From NCBI GenBank assembly GCA_910578995.1, contig CAJTSY010000021.1, positions 15,412-37,865 of the forward strand: a DNA stretch of 22,454 bases, written 5' to 3'. Shown piece after piece: positions 21,067 to 22,454 of this stretch. Each line of letters begins with the position of its first letter. Position 1 is the stretch's first letter. A program made the position numbers and the translations under genes. The notes below the pieces were generated by a model that was not told where the DNA came from, searched no databases, and was given only the letters and a program-made list of their open reading frames with translations. Source of the DNA: an uncultured Acetatifactor sp. (GTDB lineage: Bacteria > Bacillota > Clostridia > Lachnospirales > Lachnospiraceae).

Positions 21067-22446
21067 ATGGACGATGGTGGGCCTACTGCCAGTATTATCT
21101 GCTTTGCAGCACTGCTTTTGACTGACATGTTTTTCTACGGTTTCGGAGCGGCCGTCAACTCCCTGAATGAAAAGGAAATAGAAAGGAGGGCCGAGGAGGA
21201 AAAGGATAAGAAGTCGGTCCGTCTCAGGCGGATCATCAGCAGTCCTGCAGAGTACGAGAATACCATGCAGTTGATCACTACGTTGATCAATATTGTGATT
21301 GGCGCGGTACACTTGGGAATGCTGCTTCGCGTCTTATCCAGGGGCATCCAGTTCCTGGCGGAGAGGCAGCTGAAGCTGGCGCCGCTGCCTGAGGGGCTGA
21401 TAGTGGGGCTGGCGGCAGTGCTGTCCACCCTGCTGCTGTTGTACATAACCCTTACCATTGGTGTTCTTCTTCCCAAGACCGTGGCGGTGCGCAACCCGGA
21501 GAGATGGGCGTACCTGTGCATTAACCCTGTCTTTTTCCTGACCAGGTGCCTGTATCCCTTTACCGGATTCGTGACTGTTACGGCCAGGGGGATTCTCAGA
21601 CTCTTTGGTATCCACGGAAATACGGGGGAGGCTGACGTCACTGAGGAGGAGATCATCAATATGGTCAATGAGGGCCATGAGCACGGGGTCATCCAGGCCA
21701 GCGAGGCGGAGATGATATCCAATATCTTTGAATTCGGCGACAAGGAAGCCCAGGATATCATGACGAACAGGAAAAATATCGTTGCCATCGATGCGGACAT
21801 GGTTCTCCAGGAGGCCATCACCTTTATGATGGAGGGCAAGAACAGCAGGTATCCGGTCTATGAGGAAAACATAGACCATATTATCGGGATTCTGCACTTA
21901 AAGGATGCCCTTCGTTTTCATGCGGATGCGGGCAACCTGGACACCCCCCTGAAGGAACTGGAAGGCCTGATGCGCGAGCCGGTGTTCATTCCCAGGACTC
22001 GGAACATTGACCAGCTGTTCCGGGAGATGCAGGCCGGAAAGCAGCAGATGGTGGTGGTGGTGGATGAGTACGGACAGACGGACGGACTGGTTGCCATGGA
22101 GGACATACTGGAGGAGATCGTGGGCAATATTCTGGATGAATATGACGAGATCAGCGAACACATTGAGGAGAAGGGCAATGACGAATACGTCATAGAGGGC
22201 AGGACGCCCCTGGAGGAACTGGAGGAGCGTTTCCAGATCCATTTTGAGGATGAGGAATTTGAAACTCTGAACGGATTTCTTATTTCCAGAATGGACAGGA
22301 TTCCGGAGCCGGATGAACAGTTTGAGACGGATTTCGGAGGATATCATTTCAAGCTCCTGTCGGTTGAGAACAAGATGATACAGAGCGTTTTGCTGACAAA
22401 GCTGCCGGAGGAGGAACCCGAACCCGAGCCCGGGGAGGAGACATGA
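21067..22446 (+). CDS. CNNM/CorC-type (DUF21 + CBS pair) membrane protein
   Basis: A 459-aa member of the family once called 'hemolysin' (TlyC/HlyC), now linked to Mg2+ and divalent-cation efflux. The N-terminal DUF21/CNNM region (1-200) has hydrophobic helices at about 8-30, 70-92, 112-138 and 148-170. It is followed by a CBS pair (about 215-340), with VMxxR-like DIMTNRKNIVAID and the conserved NSRYPVYEENIDHIIGIL and VVVVDEYGQTDGLVAMEDILEEIVGNI, then a CorC_HlyC domain (about 360-445) and an acidic tail EEEPEPEPGEE. ATG 21067 is preferred to 21049 because GGAGGAAAGG stands upstream. Transport is inferred from the family; no substrate residue was checked. Confidence 0.92.
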   Translation: MDDGGPTASIICFAALLLTDMFFYGFGAAVNSLNEKEIERRAEEEKDKKSVRLRRIISSPAEYENTMQLITTLINIVIGAVHLGMLLRVLSRGIQFLAERQLKLAPLPEGLIVGLAAVLSTLLLLYITLTIGVLLPKTVAVRNPERWAYLCINPVFFLTRCLYPFTGFVTVTARGILRLFGIHGNTGEADVTEEEIINMVNEGHEHGVIQASEAEMISNIFEFGDKEAQDIMTNRKNIVAIDADMVLQEAITFMMEGKNSRYPVYEENIDHIIGILHLKDALRFHADAGNLDTPLKELEGLMREPVFIPRTRNIDQLFREMQAGKQQMVVVVDEYGQTDGLVAMEDILEEIVGNILDEYDEISEHIEEKGNDEYVIEGRTPLEELEERFQIHFEDEEFETLNGFLISRMDRIPEPDEQFETDFGGYHFKLLSVENKMIQSVLLTKLPEEEPEPEPGEET

Positions 22447-22454
22447 CAGGAATG
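22443..22454 (+). CDS. Start of a further gene at the window edge (partial)
   Basis: An ATG overlaps the preceding TGA stop as ATGA, with GGAGG 4 bases upstream; a second in-frame ATG ends the window. This is typical of translationally coupled genes. Only four codons are visible, so identity cannot be given. Confidence 0.4.

Overview
The window looks like a chromosomal segment from an anaerobic, spore-forming Firmicute, most likely a Lachnospiraceae member (Clostridium cluster XIVa). This is inferred from gene content: a Cys/Gly-rich 'chorion class HCB 13'-type protein, a class B sortase beside BspA-like leucine-rich-repeat surface proteins, Rex, a Re-citrate-synthase-like enzyme next to a eukaryotic-type NADP isocitrate dehydrogenase, and strong Shine-Dalgarno sites. 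No rRNA, tRNA, CRISPR array, IS element or prophage gene was seen.

Left part (1-3500). The last codons of leuS are followed by a DUF2589-like gene whose reading frame is split by an in-frame TAA. Three minus-strand genes follow: two unrecognised small proteins (134 and 186 aa) and a 116-aa Cys/Gly-rich protein. All three have a CATAnnnTA-type -10 element upstream, as in mother-cell sporulation promoters (sigma-K/sigma-E), so this stretch may be a small spore-related cluster. The gap at 2760-3037 holds inverted and direct repeats and a strong hairpin.

Surface module (3650-12725, all +). A class B sortase with an unusual cytoplasmic N-terminal region is followed by a 1729-aa BspA-like LRR protein ending in a TPTTG sorting signal, then a 707-aa secreted LRR protein that shares the C-terminal domain but has no anchor. 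The sortase and the first LRR gene have nearly identical promoters. Two hairpins close the module. An S8 (subtilisin-like) protease without signal peptide begins inside the U-tract of the second hairpin.

Central metabolism (13683-18222, +). A consensus promoter carrying a TTGTATACAA palindrome over its -10 drives a predicted operon of Re-citrate-synthase-like enzyme, GntR/FCD regulator and NADP isocitrate dehydrogenase. With an aconitase encoded elsewhere this is the oxidative route from oxaloacetate and acetyl-CoA to 2-oxoglutarate. rex (NADH/NAD+ sensor) follows from its own promoter and a TTG start.

Right part (18253-22454, +). A coiled-coil protein of unknown function, the bifunctional NAD(P)H-hydrate repair enzyme Nnr, a MazF/EndoA-type toxin with no visible antitoxin, and a CNNM/CorC-type membrane protein preceded by a promoter and a 22-codon leader ORF. 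A further gene begins at the right edge.
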